DNA from: Staphylococcus xylosus
Lineage (GTDB): Bacteria; Bacillota; Bacilli; Staphylococcales; Staphylococcaceae
Length of the DNA: 64,000 nt
Assembly: GCF_002732165.1 (NCBI RefSeq)
Contig: NZ_MRZO01000006.1
Span: 62,001-126,000 of the forward strand
Direction of reading: 5' to 3'
In this document: positions 38,268 to 48,273 of the stretch, piece by piece
Numbering within the stretch: position 1 is the first letter of the stretch
Layout: every line of letters begins with the position of its first letter
Made by a program: the position numbers and the translations under genes
Notes under the pieces: generated by a model
Databases searched by the model: none
What the model saw: the letters and a program-made list of their open reading frames with translations, nothing else
What the model was told of the DNA's origin: nothing

Positions 38268-41200
38268 CTATTTATACGTATCTACGTCGAAATATTTACC
38301 TAGTTTATCCATAGAATCGTAGAACCCTTTAATACGAGTAGCATTATGAGAGGCCCATGCTACATCTGTTGCATATTGGTGAACACCTGGATTTTCAGGG
38401 TTCCAACGCATTTTATAAAGTGTGTTTTGACCTTTATCTATATACGATTCAGATATAAATTTAGCACCGCCAACTATAGCTTTTTTAACTGTATCCCAGC
38501 CATTATTTTTAGCTGTTATAAATCCTTGTTTTACAGCGTCACTATCAACTGCGCCGATACCAAACATATTATAATATTTGTTTTTACCATCAGTAACAAC
38601 TTTACCGTCTACAACATCGCCACCATTTGCAAGTTTTGATGTACCATTACCAGTTTCAAGTAGTGCATGAGAGATTAAATACACTTCATTGATATCATAA
38701 GTCTGAGCTGCTTCACTAAAAGCCGCACCTTGACCTTCTAAAATACCTTTGCCAATAAGTAATTTATCTAAATCAGTTGCACCAATGTTTTGAGTTTTAT
38801 CTAAACGTAAAAATTGATATTTTTGAGTTTCATCTTTTATTAACTTACTTGAGTCCATAGCATTTTTGATTTCATTTGCTGTAGCATCTTCCCATTTTCC
38901 AGGTGTATGTTGAATTTGTGGTTTAGCAGTTAATCCTTTTTGGATAGCAACAGCTTGATCTAAAGTAATGCCTGAATCATAGTATTTTACTAATTCTTTA
39001 CGTAAATCAGCTTCTTTAATCCAAACGACTTTACCATTAGATAGTTTACCATGATACCAAGTAGTACCATTAATCACTTGAGTTTCATATACTGTGAAAA
39101 TACTTTCATAGAAATCTTTAAGTGAACCTGATGCAGTCTTAGATGTAGGATCTAAATAATAGTTACCATTTCTATTAATAATCACATAATCGTATTTATA
39201 CGGTGTTACAGCTGATTTAGTAACACTTTGTGAATTTGTAACATTAGCATTATTAGATGGTTGTACCTTATTCAAATCATTAGCAGCTATCCAACCAGTT
39301 TTGTTATTTACAATACCATAAACGTATTCGTCTTTATCAACATAGACAGATTTAGATGCATTGAATTGATTATTTTTAAGGTTATTTAGTTTATCAAGTT
39401 GTTGTGATTTTGTACCCCACGGCACTGCGTATAGACCATTATTAGTTGCTTTAACAGTATATTGACCATTTTTAGCATTAGTTTGACTTAAATTACGAGT
39501 ATTAATATCTTTTGTATTAATCCAGCCTATTGGCGTATTTTGATTAACATTTTGTATTAATACATAAGTGTTATTTCCTTCAGTTCGTTGTTTTGTAACG
39601 TTATAAGTTTTTCCGGCTAGTTTTGTTGCGTCTTTACCTTTTTGATCATAAACTGTCGCTTTAATGCCAGAGTTTTTAGTGTTTAACTGACCAATTTTAT
39701 TTACACTTTGTGTTGGGTTAGTAGTCGCTTTTTTTGCTACTTCTTTAACTGTAATGTCACCAGTTTGCATCCAACCTAAATTAGTATTGGTTTTATTATC
39801 AGTAATTAAGTAAAATGCATTATTTCCTAGTGTTGCTTTTTTACTTAGTTTATATGTTTGGCCACTAACATATGGTTTTTGGACACCTTGTTTATCATAT
39901 ACAGTTGTATATACGCCGTGATTGTTTTTGGCAACAGTACCTTGTTGATTTGTAAGTGTATTTACAGTTAATTTCCCTGAATTTGTAGTAGGGGATGTAG
40001 CTGTATTACTAGTTGAAGATAACTTACTTAAGCTTACCCAACCAGTTAAATTGTTAACAGTTCCATAAATATAGTTAGTCTTACCAATCTGTTGTTGTTT
40101 TGTTGCTTTAAACGTTTGTGTAGATTTCCCTGAAACTGTACCTGCTTTTTGAGAACTTGTACCCCAAGGAACAGTATAAATCGTTTCTCCAGGTTTGATT
40201 TGATAAGTTTTATTGATGCTAGTTGCTGTTTTAGCAGTATTATAATTAACATCGCCTTGATGTACCCAACCAATTAATGTACCTTTATTAAAATCAGAAA
40301 CCAAATAGAAATTTTCATTGCCTAAAGTAGCTGATTTTGTAACTTTAAGTGTTTGGTTTGTACGATCAGTTTTCTTACCATTTTGGTCGTATACAGTAGT
40401 ATATAAACCATCGTTAGTAGTATTAATTCGTCCAACGCCATTGTTCGCTGTAACTTTTACGCTACCTGTTTTAGTAGGGGAAGTTACACCAGTATTGCTT
40501 GAACCTGTATTATTTGAGTTATTTCCACTCGTACTACCTGAAGAAGATGTGCCCCATGCAGCTGCTTGACCTGTCTTAATTAAGTATTTTTCATAAATAA
40601 GGTCGTATAATTCATCGTAACTATAATTATGTGCAGCTAAGTAACCATGAGGATCAGTATGGTCAGTTCCACCTAAGTAAGTACTCACGGCTTTATGCGT
40701 CCAAACAGTTCCAGCTCCATCATATTCAGCACTATCAGGGACTAAACCATAATACTGTAAATTTGTTGCTGCATAATCAGCATAGTTATTTATTGAACGT
40801 GCAAATGAATCATAGTCATGAGTATGAACTAATTCAACATGTATGAAACGTTGGTTAGCTACAGCTCCGCCACCCCAAGCTAAGTAATCAGTATTTGCTG
40901 TTTCAATAATACGGTTACCATCTACATAGGCATGTACGAAAGCATTTTGATAATTATTCTTCATATAATTGATTTCGCCAGTAATTGTTGAATTATCATT
41001 TGCAGTATCATGCATAACGATACCTTCTGGCTTACCATAGCGATAATTATACTTTGGTAAATATGATGCTATGTCTTGTTCGTAACTAGGTGCTTTAAAG
41101 TTGTTCTTACGGATGTAATTGTTAATTGAAGAACTTACTTTTGGCGAATATTTTGGTAATGTTGAACGTGTTGTTGCTTCTTGTGTAATTGCAGAACGTG

Positions 41201-42332
41201 TTGCGACTGTTGAATCAGCACTTCTAGCCATTCTAAGTTTAGGTGTCGCTTGTGCACTATAGAAAGCAACATTCGCTGCTTCAGAAGTGTCTGTGCTATC
41301 CTCTTGAACAGCGTCAGTATCTTGTACAGTAGAAGTAGCGTCAGAATTGTCGCTGACTTTAGCTACGTCTTGTTTGTCGTCAGAAGTAACGCCATCTTTA
41401 TCAGAAGTGTCTGTGTTATCCTCTTGACTAGCGTCAGTATCTTGTACAGTAGAAGTAGTATCAGAATTGTCTGTGCTATCCTCTTGAACAGCGTCAGTAT
41501 CTTGTACATTAGAAGTAGCGTCAGAATTGTCGCTATCTTTAGCTACATCTTGATTGTCGTCAGAAGTAACATCATCTTTATCAGAAGTGTCTGTGTTATC
41601 CTCTTGACTAGCGTCAGTATCTTGTACATTAGAAGTAGCGTCAGAATTGTCACTATCTTTAGCTACATCTTGATTGTCGTCGTTAGAAGTAACGTCATCT
41701 TTATCAGAAGTGTCTGTGTTATCCTCTTGAACAGCGTCAGTATCTTGTACAGTAGAAGTAGTATCAGAATTGTCGCTGTCTTTAGCTACATCTTGATTGT
41801 CGTCAGAAGTAACATCATCTTTATCAGTAACAGCGCTATTATTTTGACTAGCATCAGTATCTTGTTCTGTCATATTATCTGACGTGCTATCATTATTAGT
41901 TATTTCACCAGAATTAACATCACTTTCAACAGTGTTTTGATTTGTTTCTACATTGTGATTATCATCATGTTGCGCTTCTTGATCTTCGCCATTTTGGTTA
42001 TATGTATCTTGAGTTGGCGTTTGATTAGAGGTTTGACTGTTTAACTCATCAATTTGAGCATCATAGTTTGATTCTAAATCTATAGATGTCTGTTTGATTT
42101 GTGTAGGGTCTTGATAGACTTGTGTTCCTGAAATATTTGTTGTTGATTTACTGATTTCAGACTTAATTTCTTCACTTTGATTAAGTGCTTTATCATCATT
42201 TAAAAAGTTCTTGTTAGGCGATTGATCTTGTGTTTTATCTGCCGCCTGTGCGTGATGAGTTGTCAAAGCTGTACCTGCTAATGTAAGTGCTATAATTGAA
42301 GGTACCTTATAAGTGTTTTTATTCTTAGCCAT
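38268..42332 (-). CDS. atl: Bifunctional major autolysin Atl
   Basis: A 1354-residue secreted murein hydrolase that separates daughter cells. Order: signal peptide (1-30, cleavage after HHAQA), an Asp/Ser/Thr-rich propeptide to about 360, N-acetylmuramoyl-L-alanine amidase domain (about 435-580; MHDTANDNS, WTHKAVSTY, TDHTDPHGYLAAH zinc and catalytic residues), GW-type cell-wall-targeting repeats (about 620-1110), and endo-beta-N-acetylglucosaminidase (about 1114-1354, catalytic Glu in SHALLETGNG). In S. aureus the precursor is cut into amidase and glucosaminidase. This protein is about 100 residues longer than the 1256-residue S. aureus Atl because the propeptide has 40-residue repeats. AAAGGGG precedes the ATG. 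Confidence 0.97.
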   Translation of the reverse strand: MAKNKNTYKVPSIIALTLAGTALTTHHAQAADKTQDQSPNKNFLNDDKALNQSEEIKSEISKSTTNISGTQVYQDPTQIKQTSIDLESNYDAQIDELNSQTSNQTPTQDTYNQNGEDQEAQHDDNHNVETNQNTVESDVNSGEITNNDSTSDNMTEQDTDASQNNSAVTDKDDVTSDDNQDVAKDSDNSDTTSTVQDTDAVQEDNTDTSDKDDVTSNDDNQDVAKDSDNSDATSNVQDTDASQEDNTDTSDKDDVTSDDNQDVAKDSDNSDATSNVQDTDAVQEDSTDNSDTTSTVQDTDASQEDNTDTSDKDGVTSDDKQDVAKVSDNSDATSTVQDTDAVQEDSTDTSEAANVAFYSAQATPKLRMARSADSTVATRSAITQEATTRSTLPKYSPKVSSSINNYIRKNNFKAPSYEQDIASYLPKYNYRYGKPEGIVMHDTANDNSTITGEINYMKNNYQNAFVHAYVDGNRIIETANTDYLAWGGGAVANQRFIHVELVHTHDYDSFARSINNYADYAATNLQYYGLVPDSAEYDGAGTVWTHKAVSTYLGGTDHTDPHGYLAAHNYSYDELYDLIYEKYLIKTGQAAAWGTSSSGSTSGNNSNNTGSSNTGVTSPTKTGSVKVTANNGVGRINTTNDGLYTTVYDQNGKKTDRTNQTLKVTKSATLGNENFYLVSDFNKGTLIGWVHQGDVNYNTAKTATSINKTYQIKPGETIYTVPWGTSSQKAGTVSGKSTQTFKATKQQQIGKTNYIYGTVNNLTGWVSLSKLSSTSNTATSPTTNSGKLTVNTLTNQQGTVAKNNHGVYTTVYDKQGVQKPYVSGQTYKLSKKATLGNNAFYLITDNKTNTNLGWMQTGDITVKEVAKKATTNPTQSVNKIGQLNTKNSGIKATVYDQKGKDATKLAGKTYNVTKQRTEGNNTYVLIQNVNQNTPIGWINTKDINTRNLSQTNAKNGQYTVKATNNGLYAVPWGTKSQQLDKLNNLKNNQFNASKSVYVDKDEYVYGIVNNKTGWIAANDLNKVQPSNNANVTNSQSVTKSAVTPYKYDYVIINRNGNYYLDPTSKTASGSLKDFYESIFTVYETQVINGTTWYHGKLSNGKVVWIKEADLRKELVKYYDSGITLDQAVAIQKGLTAKPQIQHTPGKWEDATANEIKNAMDSSKLIKDETQKYQFLRLDKTQNIGATDLDKLLIGKGILEGQGAAFSEAAQTYDINEVYLISHALLETGNGTSKLANGGDVVDGKVVTDGKNKYYNMFGIGAVDSDAVKQGFITAKNNGWDTVKKAIVGGAKFISESYIDKGQNTLYKMRWNPENPGVHQYATDVAWASHNATRIKGFYDSMDKLGKYFDVDTYK
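41281..41843. repeat. 120-bp tandem repeats inside atl
   Basis: Repeat starts at about 41281, 41401, 41581, 41704 and 41824 encode a 40-residue unit containing DVTSDDNQDVAKDSDNS and VQDTDASQEDNTDTSDKD. One interval holds a ~60-base partial unit (near 41461) and another has a 3-base insertion. Near-identity of the units indicates recent duplication in the propeptide. Confidence 0.9.
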
Positions 42333-42564
42333 TAAACTGCCCCTTTAACTTTATAAATTTAATTTCATTATAATACGACTATGGATTGAGCGACGTGTTT
42401 TTACCGATTTGTAATATAAAATTAATCTTATTAAGTTTTGGGAAAGATTTAACATACTATTTAAAGCGTTATAACGCCTTATTCACAATATATTGAAAAA
42501 ATACACACTGAAGTATATTACAAAACTTAGATGAAATATTACTGTAAAAATAAGACGAATAATA

Positions 42565-42987
42565 TTATATTATTTTTGACATTGCAATATGTTTGATATT
42601 TTCTTCCATGAAAATTTCTCCAAAAGATTCATACCCAAGTGATTCATAAAATGATTGTGCATGACATTGTGCATTGAGCATTAACTTTTCATCACCTTTA
42701 TTTATTGCTACAGTTTCTAAAAATCCCATTAACAATTTTCCGTAACCTTTATTACGATGCGAAGCTAAAATAGCCACTCTTTCTACTTTTACGCCATTAG
42801 CTATAGGACGTAGTCTACCAGTAGCAAATGGCACATTATTTTGGTCATAGCCAATTACATGTGTCGCAATAGTTTCATATTGATCTATTTCGTTTTCTAA
42901 AGGCACACCTTGTTCTTCAACAAAGACTTTCTTTCGTATATTGTGAGCTTCTTCCATCATATTTTGAGTTGTAACAATTTCAAACAT
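42565..42987 (-). CDS. GNAT-family acetyltransferase
   Basis: A 140-residue GNAT protein resembling the ElaA/YjcF-type group: opening MFEIVTTQNMMEEAHNIRKK with KVFVEEQGVPLENEID, then acetyl-CoA loop VAILASHRNKGYGKLLMGFL and LNAQCHAQSFYESLGYESFG. Some relatives act on small thiols or amines; the substrate is unknown. GAGG lies 8 bases before the ATG. It lies between atl and the DUF2538 gene on the same strand, as in S. aureus. Its spacing to atl (230 bases) suggests separate transcripts. Confidence 0.87.
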   Translation of the reverse strand: MFEIVTTQNMMEEAHNIRKKVFVEEQGVPLENEIDQYETIATHVIGYDQNNVPFATGRLRPIANGVKVERVAILASHRNKGYGKLLMGFLETVAINKGDEKLMLNAQCHAQSFYESLGYESFGEIFMEENIKHIAMSKII

Positions 42988-43057
42988 AAATAATCCTCAT
43001 TTCAATTTTTTATTATTAAAAATACCCTACCATAAATTATATGGTAGGGTAATGTAT

Positions 43058-43528
43058 TTATAACGCTTCTTTTCTAATAATTGCAGTGTATTGCCAAAAA
43101 ATACGCATTTGCGCGATGTTCCAATTATTCATTCCCATGGCAAAGCCGGAGGGTTTAAACAAGTTTACATCAGTTACTTCTAAAGCAGCAGCAATTAGAT
43201 ATTGAATTGGCACACTAATTTGTTTCATTGTTTCTGTAATGCCGTTTTGGTCATAAACCCATGTGAAGGGGAGTTCTGATTCAAAAACATCAACTTTTTC
43301 AAAAATTTCTGGAAGCGCAACAATATAACACGCACCATCAACAATTGGATTATTGTCACTATCTTTATAATAAATTCGTAGTGCTTCATAATTCTCCCGA
43401 TGTTCATGATTGACGTAGAAAAATTCATTCCTGAAAAGTGCCATATCTTTGCTGTGAATCAATTGTTGTTCTAATACATTAAACATACCATTAATTTGGT
43501 TAAGTTTGTCATATGTTTTACGTGACAT
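43058..43528 (-). CDS. DUF2538 family protein
   Basis: A 156-residue soluble protein of the staphylococcal DUF2538 family, recognised by position and by blocks FRNEFFYVNHEHRENYEALR and FKPSGFAMGMNNWNIAQMRI. There is no signal peptide or membrane segment. Function is unknown. GAGGAG precedes the ATG by 8 bases. It begins 21 bases after the lcpB stop, so it is probably expressed with lcpB, a cell-wall polymer ligase; a supporting role in envelope biology is only an inference. Confidence 0.75.
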   Translation of the reverse strand: MSRKTYDKLNQINGMFNVLEQQLIHSKDMALFRNEFFYVNHEHRENYEALRIYYKDSDNNPIVDGACYIVALPEIFEKVDVFESELPFTWVYDQNGITETMKQISVPIQYLIAAALEVTDVNLFKPSGFAMGMNNWNIAQMRIFWQYTAIIRKEAL

Positions 43529-43549
43529 ACAGTGAGCTCCTCTCTAAAG

Positions 43550-44863
43550 TTAATATTGATTTGTAGGTGTTTCTTGTGAATTTGGTTGTTGATTTGGATC
43601 AGGCTGTTGCTGATTTGGATCAATCTGTTGTTGTGTGTTTTGTTCGCTATTTTGTTGATTCGAATTGTCTTGTTGATTCGAATTATCTTGCTGATTTTCA
43701 TATTGATTAGCTTCAGGTTGTTGGCTATTATCATTATTATTATTATTTTCTTGATTGTTTGAATCAGTAGCATTAGAATCTGACGATTGATTATCATCAT
43801 CACTCGTACTGTCGTTCTGAGATTTTCTTAGCAATGAACTATCTATCTCAGTTTGTGGTATGAGTGTACCATAAAAATCAATAACACGTTGGTTTAAAAA
43901 TTCTAACTTATCTTTTATTTTAGGTAATTCTAGGTCATCACGCAAAAGATTTGAAGTATCTTGAATATTTTTTATATCAGGATTGTAATAGTATATACCA
44001 TTTAAGTAGTCATCTTTACCTTCTAGCTGCGTACTCTTAATATCAATATCATCTTTTAGATATGATGTTGCAAGTACTTTAATTTCTTTGTAACTTAAAT
44101 TGTGTTTGGCATTTTTACCAACAATTTCAACAACATCATCTAATTTACTAATTGAATCTGCTTTTTGAGCTTTAGCAAATAGTTTTTTTATTAAATCCAT
44201 TTGACGTTGACCACGCTTTAAATCAGAATCTTGATGTCTTGTTCTCGCAACGGCTAATGCTTCATCACCATTTAAATTTTGGTGACCTTTTTTAACTTTT
44301 ATTTTCCCTGAATCATCAGTATTTGGCTCGTCAATGTCATAAGGGACATCGTATTCGATACCGCCAAGTTCATTTACAGCATCGACAAAAGCTTCCATAT
44401 TAATTCTTACATAGTAATCTACAGGCACATTTAACGTCGCTTCTACAGAGTCCATTGATGATTTTGGACCTCCATAAGCATGTGCATGAGCGATTTTATC
44501 GTAATAACCTACTTTAGGGATATAACTGACAGTATCACGTGGGATACTTAACATTCTTATTTGTTCTTTCTCGGTGTTGAGTGTAGAGAAAATCATTGCA
44601 TCTGATCTTGATTGTTCAGTACTTTGCCCGTTTTTTTCACGACCACTATTATCATCAATACCTAAGAATAAGATAGAGATAGGATCTTTTGAAGGATCAA
44701 CTTTTGATTCACGAATGTTAGACTGTCTCGCTGAATCTTGATCATTGTAAGAATGTTCAAAAGCACCTTGAGAAGATTTTAATAGTATAACGGCAAATAT
44801 CACTGGAACAACCACAAGAAGTAAAGATAGGAATATTAAAAAATATTTTAAAAATTTATTCAT
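43550..44863 (-). CDS. lcpB: LytR-CpsA-Psr family cell-wall polymer ligase LcpB
   Basis: LCP enzymes move wall teichoic acid or other undecaprenyl-linked polymers onto peptidoglycan outside the membrane. 437 residues: N-terminal anchor helix (about 5-28), LCP domain with FLGIDDNSGRE, RSDAMIFSTLN, MLSIPRDT (arginine binding the pyrophosphate) and ARTRHQDSDLKRGQRQ. The last ~80 residues are an Asn/Gln/Pro-rich low-complexity tail with repeated NQQDNSNQQ and PNQQ units, longer than I recall for S. aureus LcpB (405 residues in total). GGGGAG precedes the ATG. The name follows position between atl and fmtA. Confidence 0.88.
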   Translation of the reverse strand: MNKFLKYFLIFLSLLLVVVPVIFAVILLKSSQGAFEHSYNDQDSARQSNIRESKVDPSKDPISILFLGIDDNSGREKNGQSTEQSRSDAMIFSTLNTEKEQIRMLSIPRDTVSYIPKVGYYDKIAHAHAYGGPKSSMDSVEATLNVPVDYYVRINMEAFVDAVNELGGIEYDVPYDIDEPNTDDSGKIKVKKGHQNLNGDEALAVARTRHQDSDLKRGQRQMDLIKKLFAKAQKADSISKLDDVVEIVGKNAKHNLSYKEIKVLATSYLKDDIDIKSTQLEGKDDYLNGIYYYNPDIKNIQDTSNLLRDDLELPKIKDKLEFLNQRVIDFYGTLIPQTEIDSSLLRKSQNDSTSDDDNQSSDSNATDSNNQENNNNNDNSQQPEANQYENQQDNSNQQDNSNQQNSEQNTQQQIDPNQQQPDPNQQPNSQETPTNQY

Positions 44864-45308
44864 GTTTGGAGCTCCCCATGTAATAAGATTTGGTACATAT
44901 AACTATCATTTTTTTGAAGTTGTTATACTTTTTAACTTTGTTAAATATTTGTAAAGAAGAAAATGTACTATAACTTATAATTTTATTACTATAATTAAAA
45001 AATATCAACTATCAATATGTTATTTACAAATTTGAAGTAAAATATAAAGATATTCGTGATAGTTAAGACTTGATTAGATAAGGTTTAGGTATAGACGTTA
45101 CATTTATGTCATTTGATTAAAAATGATTTATTTTAAAACATAGGATATAATATACATTGGAAATATAAACTTGTAGACAATATCAATTTTAATGAATAAT
45201 TAATAGGTTTTAGTTGGTTAGAAAATGTATGAGATGATTTATTAAGAATTAGCTTTTTAAAAATTAGATATGTCTTTATTTTGAAAGCTATAAGGAGGAA
45301 ACAGTAAC
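44864..45308. other. Divergent intergenic region lcpB/phosphoglucomutase
   Basis: 445 very AT-rich bases holding both promoters. I see no gene, no RNA-like GC-rich block and no strong inverted repeat. Confidence 0.4.
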
Positions 45309-46970
45309 GTGAAACAAGCTTGGTTAGAGAAAATTGATGAGAGTTTAGTTAAAGAATTTTATCAATTACAAACAGAAGAAGAAAAAAATGAAGGTTTTGA
45401 AACTACTTTATCTTTTGGTACTGCAGGTATAAGAAGTACGTTTGGTTTAGGACCTGGAAGGTTAAATGCTTTTACAGTCCGAAAAGTTGCATTAGGGTTA
45501 GCACAATTTCTAAAAAATAAGGTTAGTATCGAGCCGTCAGTGGTTATCCATTTTGACACTAGATTATTATCAAAGGAATTTTCTAGAGAAATGGCAAGTG
45601 TATTAGCTGAAAATGGTGTAAATACAATAGTATCAGAAAATTATAAGTCTACTCCAGAGTTATCTTTTGCTGTAAGAGAATTAAATGTAAGTGCTGGCGT
45701 CATGATAACTGCTAGTCATAATCCTAAAAACTATAATGGTATAAAAATTTATGATGATCATGGTGGACAACTATTACCAGAAGCATCAGAAGTGTTAAGT
45801 TCTTATATCAATTCAATTGAATCGCCACTATTAATTGAAAAAGGTGATTTTGAAACATTGCTAAATGAAGAGAAAATTCAATTAATGTCTAATGAAGTGA
45901 CAGATAAATACAAAGCTGAAGTTAAATCATTAGTAGGGACAATCGAAGAAAAAGATGCAAAAGTTATACTCACAAGTTTACATGGTACGAGTTTACCATT
46001 AATGTCAGATATATTATCAGAGTTGGATTATCATAATTATGTAATAGAAGAAAATCAGTCAAAACCAGATGGTCATTTTCCAACTATAGCAATTGCTAAT
46101 CCGGAAGACGAAGATGCGTTTGCACTAGGGAAAAAATTGGCAGATGAAACAGATGCACAGCTCATTATTGCTACAGACCCAGATGCAGATAGATTAGGAT
46201 TTATCGAACGTTATGGAGATAACGATTATAGGTATTTTAATGGCAATGAAATAGGGCTATTATTTATGAAATTGAGGTTTCAAGATTTAGTAGAATCTGA
46301 TGAACCTCAATATATTATAAAGTCGATTGTTACGAGTGAGTTAGCCGAGAGATTAGCCAGCTCATTAGACGTTGAAGTTGCGAATGTATTAACTGGGTTT
46401 AAATTTATTTCGGACTTAATTGAAAAAAATGATAACACATCTAATAAGCAATTGTTGTTAGCATTTGAAGAAAGTCATGGATACCTAGCAAAACCAATAT
46501 CCAGAGATAAAGATGCAATTCAAATGGTACCACTTCTAATTAAATATAAAAATTTATTAAACAAAAATGGTTTAACATTTAAAGATACAATTAATGATAT
46601 TTATCAAAATATTGGTGAATTTAAAGATAGAACAATCGCGCCAAGCTTTGAAGGTTCAAAAGGTAATGAAAAAATTTCTAAAATAATGAGCCAGTTTAGA
46701 AATAAAGATATTGATTCAATTTGTGGTATGGATGTCAAACAAATTGAGGATTATCAAATTGGTAAAATTAGGAATGTGAAAGAGGGAACAACTGAATCAT
46801 TATCATTGCCTAATACTAACTTAATTAGGTTTATATTTGACAAGGGTTTTATTGCACTAAGACCTTCTGGAACAGAACCAAAAATCAAACTATATTTCTC
46901 GCTTAATGTAAATGACATTGATGCCATAACAGGTCAATTTGAAAAAGACTATATTAATCATATAGACTGA
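45309..46970 (+). CDS. Phosphoglucomutase/phosphomannomutase (alpha-D-phosphohexomutase)
   Basis: Interconverts glucose-6-phosphate and glucose-1-phosphate (or mannose phosphates), feeding UDP-glucose for glycolipid and teichoic acid synthesis. 553 residues, with all four family sites: catalytic phosphoserine in TASHNPKNYNGIKIY (about residue 137), Mg2+ loop DPDADRLG, sugar loop EESHG and phosphate site RPSGTEPKIKL. Start is a GTG with AAGGAGGA 9 bases before it. I do not recall this gene between lcpB and fmtA in S. aureus, whose pgcA lies elsewhere; it may be a relocated pgcA or a second copy. The fmtA-like gene starts 19 bases after it. Confidence 0.9.
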   Translation: MKQAWLEKIDESLVKEFYQLQTEEEKNEGFETTLSFGTAGIRSTFGLGPGRLNAFTVRKVALGLAQFLKNKVSIEPSVVIHFDTRLLSKEFSREMASVLAENGVNTIVSENYKSTPELSFAVRELNVSAGVMITASHNPKNYNGIKIYDDHGGQLLPEASEVLSSYINSIESPLLIEKGDFETLLNEEKIQLMSNEVTDKYKAEVKSLVGTIEEKDAKVILTSLHGTSLPLMSDILSELDYHNYVIEENQSKPDGHFPTIAIANPEDEDAFALGKKLADETDAQLIIATDPDADRLGFIERYGDNDYRYFNGNEIGLLFMKLRFQDLVESDEPQYIIKSIVTSELAERLASSLDVEVANVLTGFKFISDLIEKNDNTSNKQLLLAFEESHGYLAKPISRDKDAIQMVPLLIKYKNLLNKNGLTFKDTINDIYQNIGEFKDRTIAPSFEGSKGNEKISKIMSQFRNKDIDSICGMDVKQIEDYQIGKIRNVKEGTTESLSLPNTNLIRFIFDKGFIALRPSGTEPKIKLYFSLNVNDIDAITGQFEKDYINHID

Positions 46971-46989
46971 GCACAACAAAGGAAAAAAG

Positions 46990-48165
46990 ATGACTACGAA
47001 AAAACTAAAACGAGTAACGATTATTTTAACCATACTGCTTGTTGCAATAACATTTTTAATCATATATAAACATTATCAACGCTATAATCAAGAATATAAT
47101 ACTACTAAAACTTATGAAGAGACATCAAAAGATCACAAAAAAATAGGTGAATTAAAAACCGTTGTTGATTCAAATAATCATGACATAGAAGAAATTAATA
47201 GATATTTAGAGCAGACCAAGTTTAATGGTACAGCTGCTGTATTTGAAAATGGACAATTAAAACTAAATAAAGGCTACGGTATGAAAAATTTTAAAGAAGA
47301 TGAAAAGAATAGGGCGGATACTTTATATTTAATTGGTTCTTCTCAAAAATTCACTACCGGATTAATGCTAAAGCAACTAGTAAATGAAAAGAAACTAAAT
47401 ATGAATGATCCAGTCACAAAATACTTACCTTGGTTTAAAACAGCTCAACCTATCACATTAAATCAATTGATGCAGCATAAAAGTGGTTTATATAAATATA
47501 GTGCTTCACCTCAATATAAGAGTTTAGATGAAGCTGTACATGCTATACAGGAAAAAGGAATAGAGCCCAAATATTATAATAAAAATAGATATAACGATGC
47601 GAATTATTTAGTATTATCACGTGTTATTGAAGAGGCGACTAGTAAGTCATATGTAAAGAACTTTGAAAATAGACTAGCTAATCCATATAATTTGAATTTT
47701 ACAGCATTTTTCAATGATAAAGATTATCGAAAGAATATGGCAATTGGTTATAAAAAAGATAAAGCATCTAGTAATCCGGTAAAGCAAACACCTAATATAT
47801 TAGACCAGTATTATGGTGCCGGTAACCTCTTTATGGCGCCATACGATATGGGCCAATTAATTTTAAGCTTACAAAAAAACGAAATTTTTGATGATAAAAT
47901 AACTCAACCACTTTTACATGAAAGTTTAACATCACAGTATCCTGAACCATATAGATATGGTTTTTATTCACTTCCAGATAAAAATAGAATTAATGGTGGC
48001 TTTTTTGGACAAGTATTCACAGCTTATTTTAACAACAAATATATAATAGTATTAGGCACTAATTATGAAAATAGCCAGACTAATAATGAAAAGAAAATCA
48101 AGCATATTTATTATGACATCTTAAAACAAGGCGGGCCTTATAATATTGTCGGTCAAAAATATTAA
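46990..48165 (+). CDS. fmtA: FmtA-like serine beta-lactamase-fold protein
   Basis: A 391-residue protein with an N-terminal membrane anchor (about 9-26) and an extracellular beta-lactamase/penicillin-binding fold. The SXXK motif is in LIGSSQKFTTG (about residue 118), the second motif is YNDANYLVLSRVIEE, and IDGGFF-like NGGFFGQVFTAY takes the third position. S. aureus FmtA (397 residues) is a D-alanine esterase of teichoic acids with low beta-lactam affinity and is linked to methicillin resistance. Similarity, including the end segment KHIYYDILKQGGPYN, is clear over the full length, at lower identity than for neighbouring core genes. It is co-transcribed with the phosphohexomutase gene here. 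Confidence 0.84.
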   Translation: MTTKKLKRVTIILTILLVAITFLIIYKHYQRYNQEYNTTKTYEETSKDHKKIGELKTVVDSNNHDIEEINRYLEQTKFNGTAAVFENGQLKLNKGYGMKNFKEDEKNRADTLYLIGSSQKFTTGLMLKQLVNEKKLNMNDPVTKYLPWFKTAQPITLNQLMQHKSGLYKYSASPQYKSLDEAVHAIQEKGIEPKYYNKNRYNDANYLVLSRVIEEATSKSYVKNFENRLANPYNLNFTAFFNDKDYRKNMAIGYKKDKASSNPVKQTPNILDQYYGAGNLFMAPYDMGQLILSLQKNEIFDDKITQPLLHESLTSQYPEPYRYGFYSLPDKNRINGGFFGQVFTAYFNNKYIIVLGTNYENSQTNNEKKIKHIYYDILKQGGPYNIVGQKY

Positions 48166-48184
48166 AGTAAAACTTATATAAAAA

Positions 48185-48252
48185 AGCACTCCTTTACTAT
48201 TTAATCAAAGTTTAAAACTTATAGATTAAATAGCATAAAAGGAGTGTCTTTT
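48185..48252 (+). terminator. Terminator after fmtA
   Basis: CACTCCTTTACTATTTAATC and GATTAAATAGCATAAAAGGAGTG form a long, bulged stem followed by TCTTTTTAT. Confidence 0.78.
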
Positions 48253-48273
48253 TATATACTAATAAACAGTGGG

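Noticed and set aside
41250-41882. 210-residue plus-strand frame with repeated SVSILYSRSS
   Set aside because: It is the antisense of the atl propeptide repeats; codon pattern and lack of a ribosome site mark it as a shadow.
42455-42480. CcpA-type cre site upstream of atl (AAAGCGTTATAACGCC)
   Set aside because: The palindrome does not keep the TGNAANCGNTNNCA pattern well enough to claim.
43471-43803. 110-residue Asn/Ile-rich minus-strand frame
   Set aside because: It is another frame of the Gln/Asn-rich tail of lcpB running into the DUF2538 gene.
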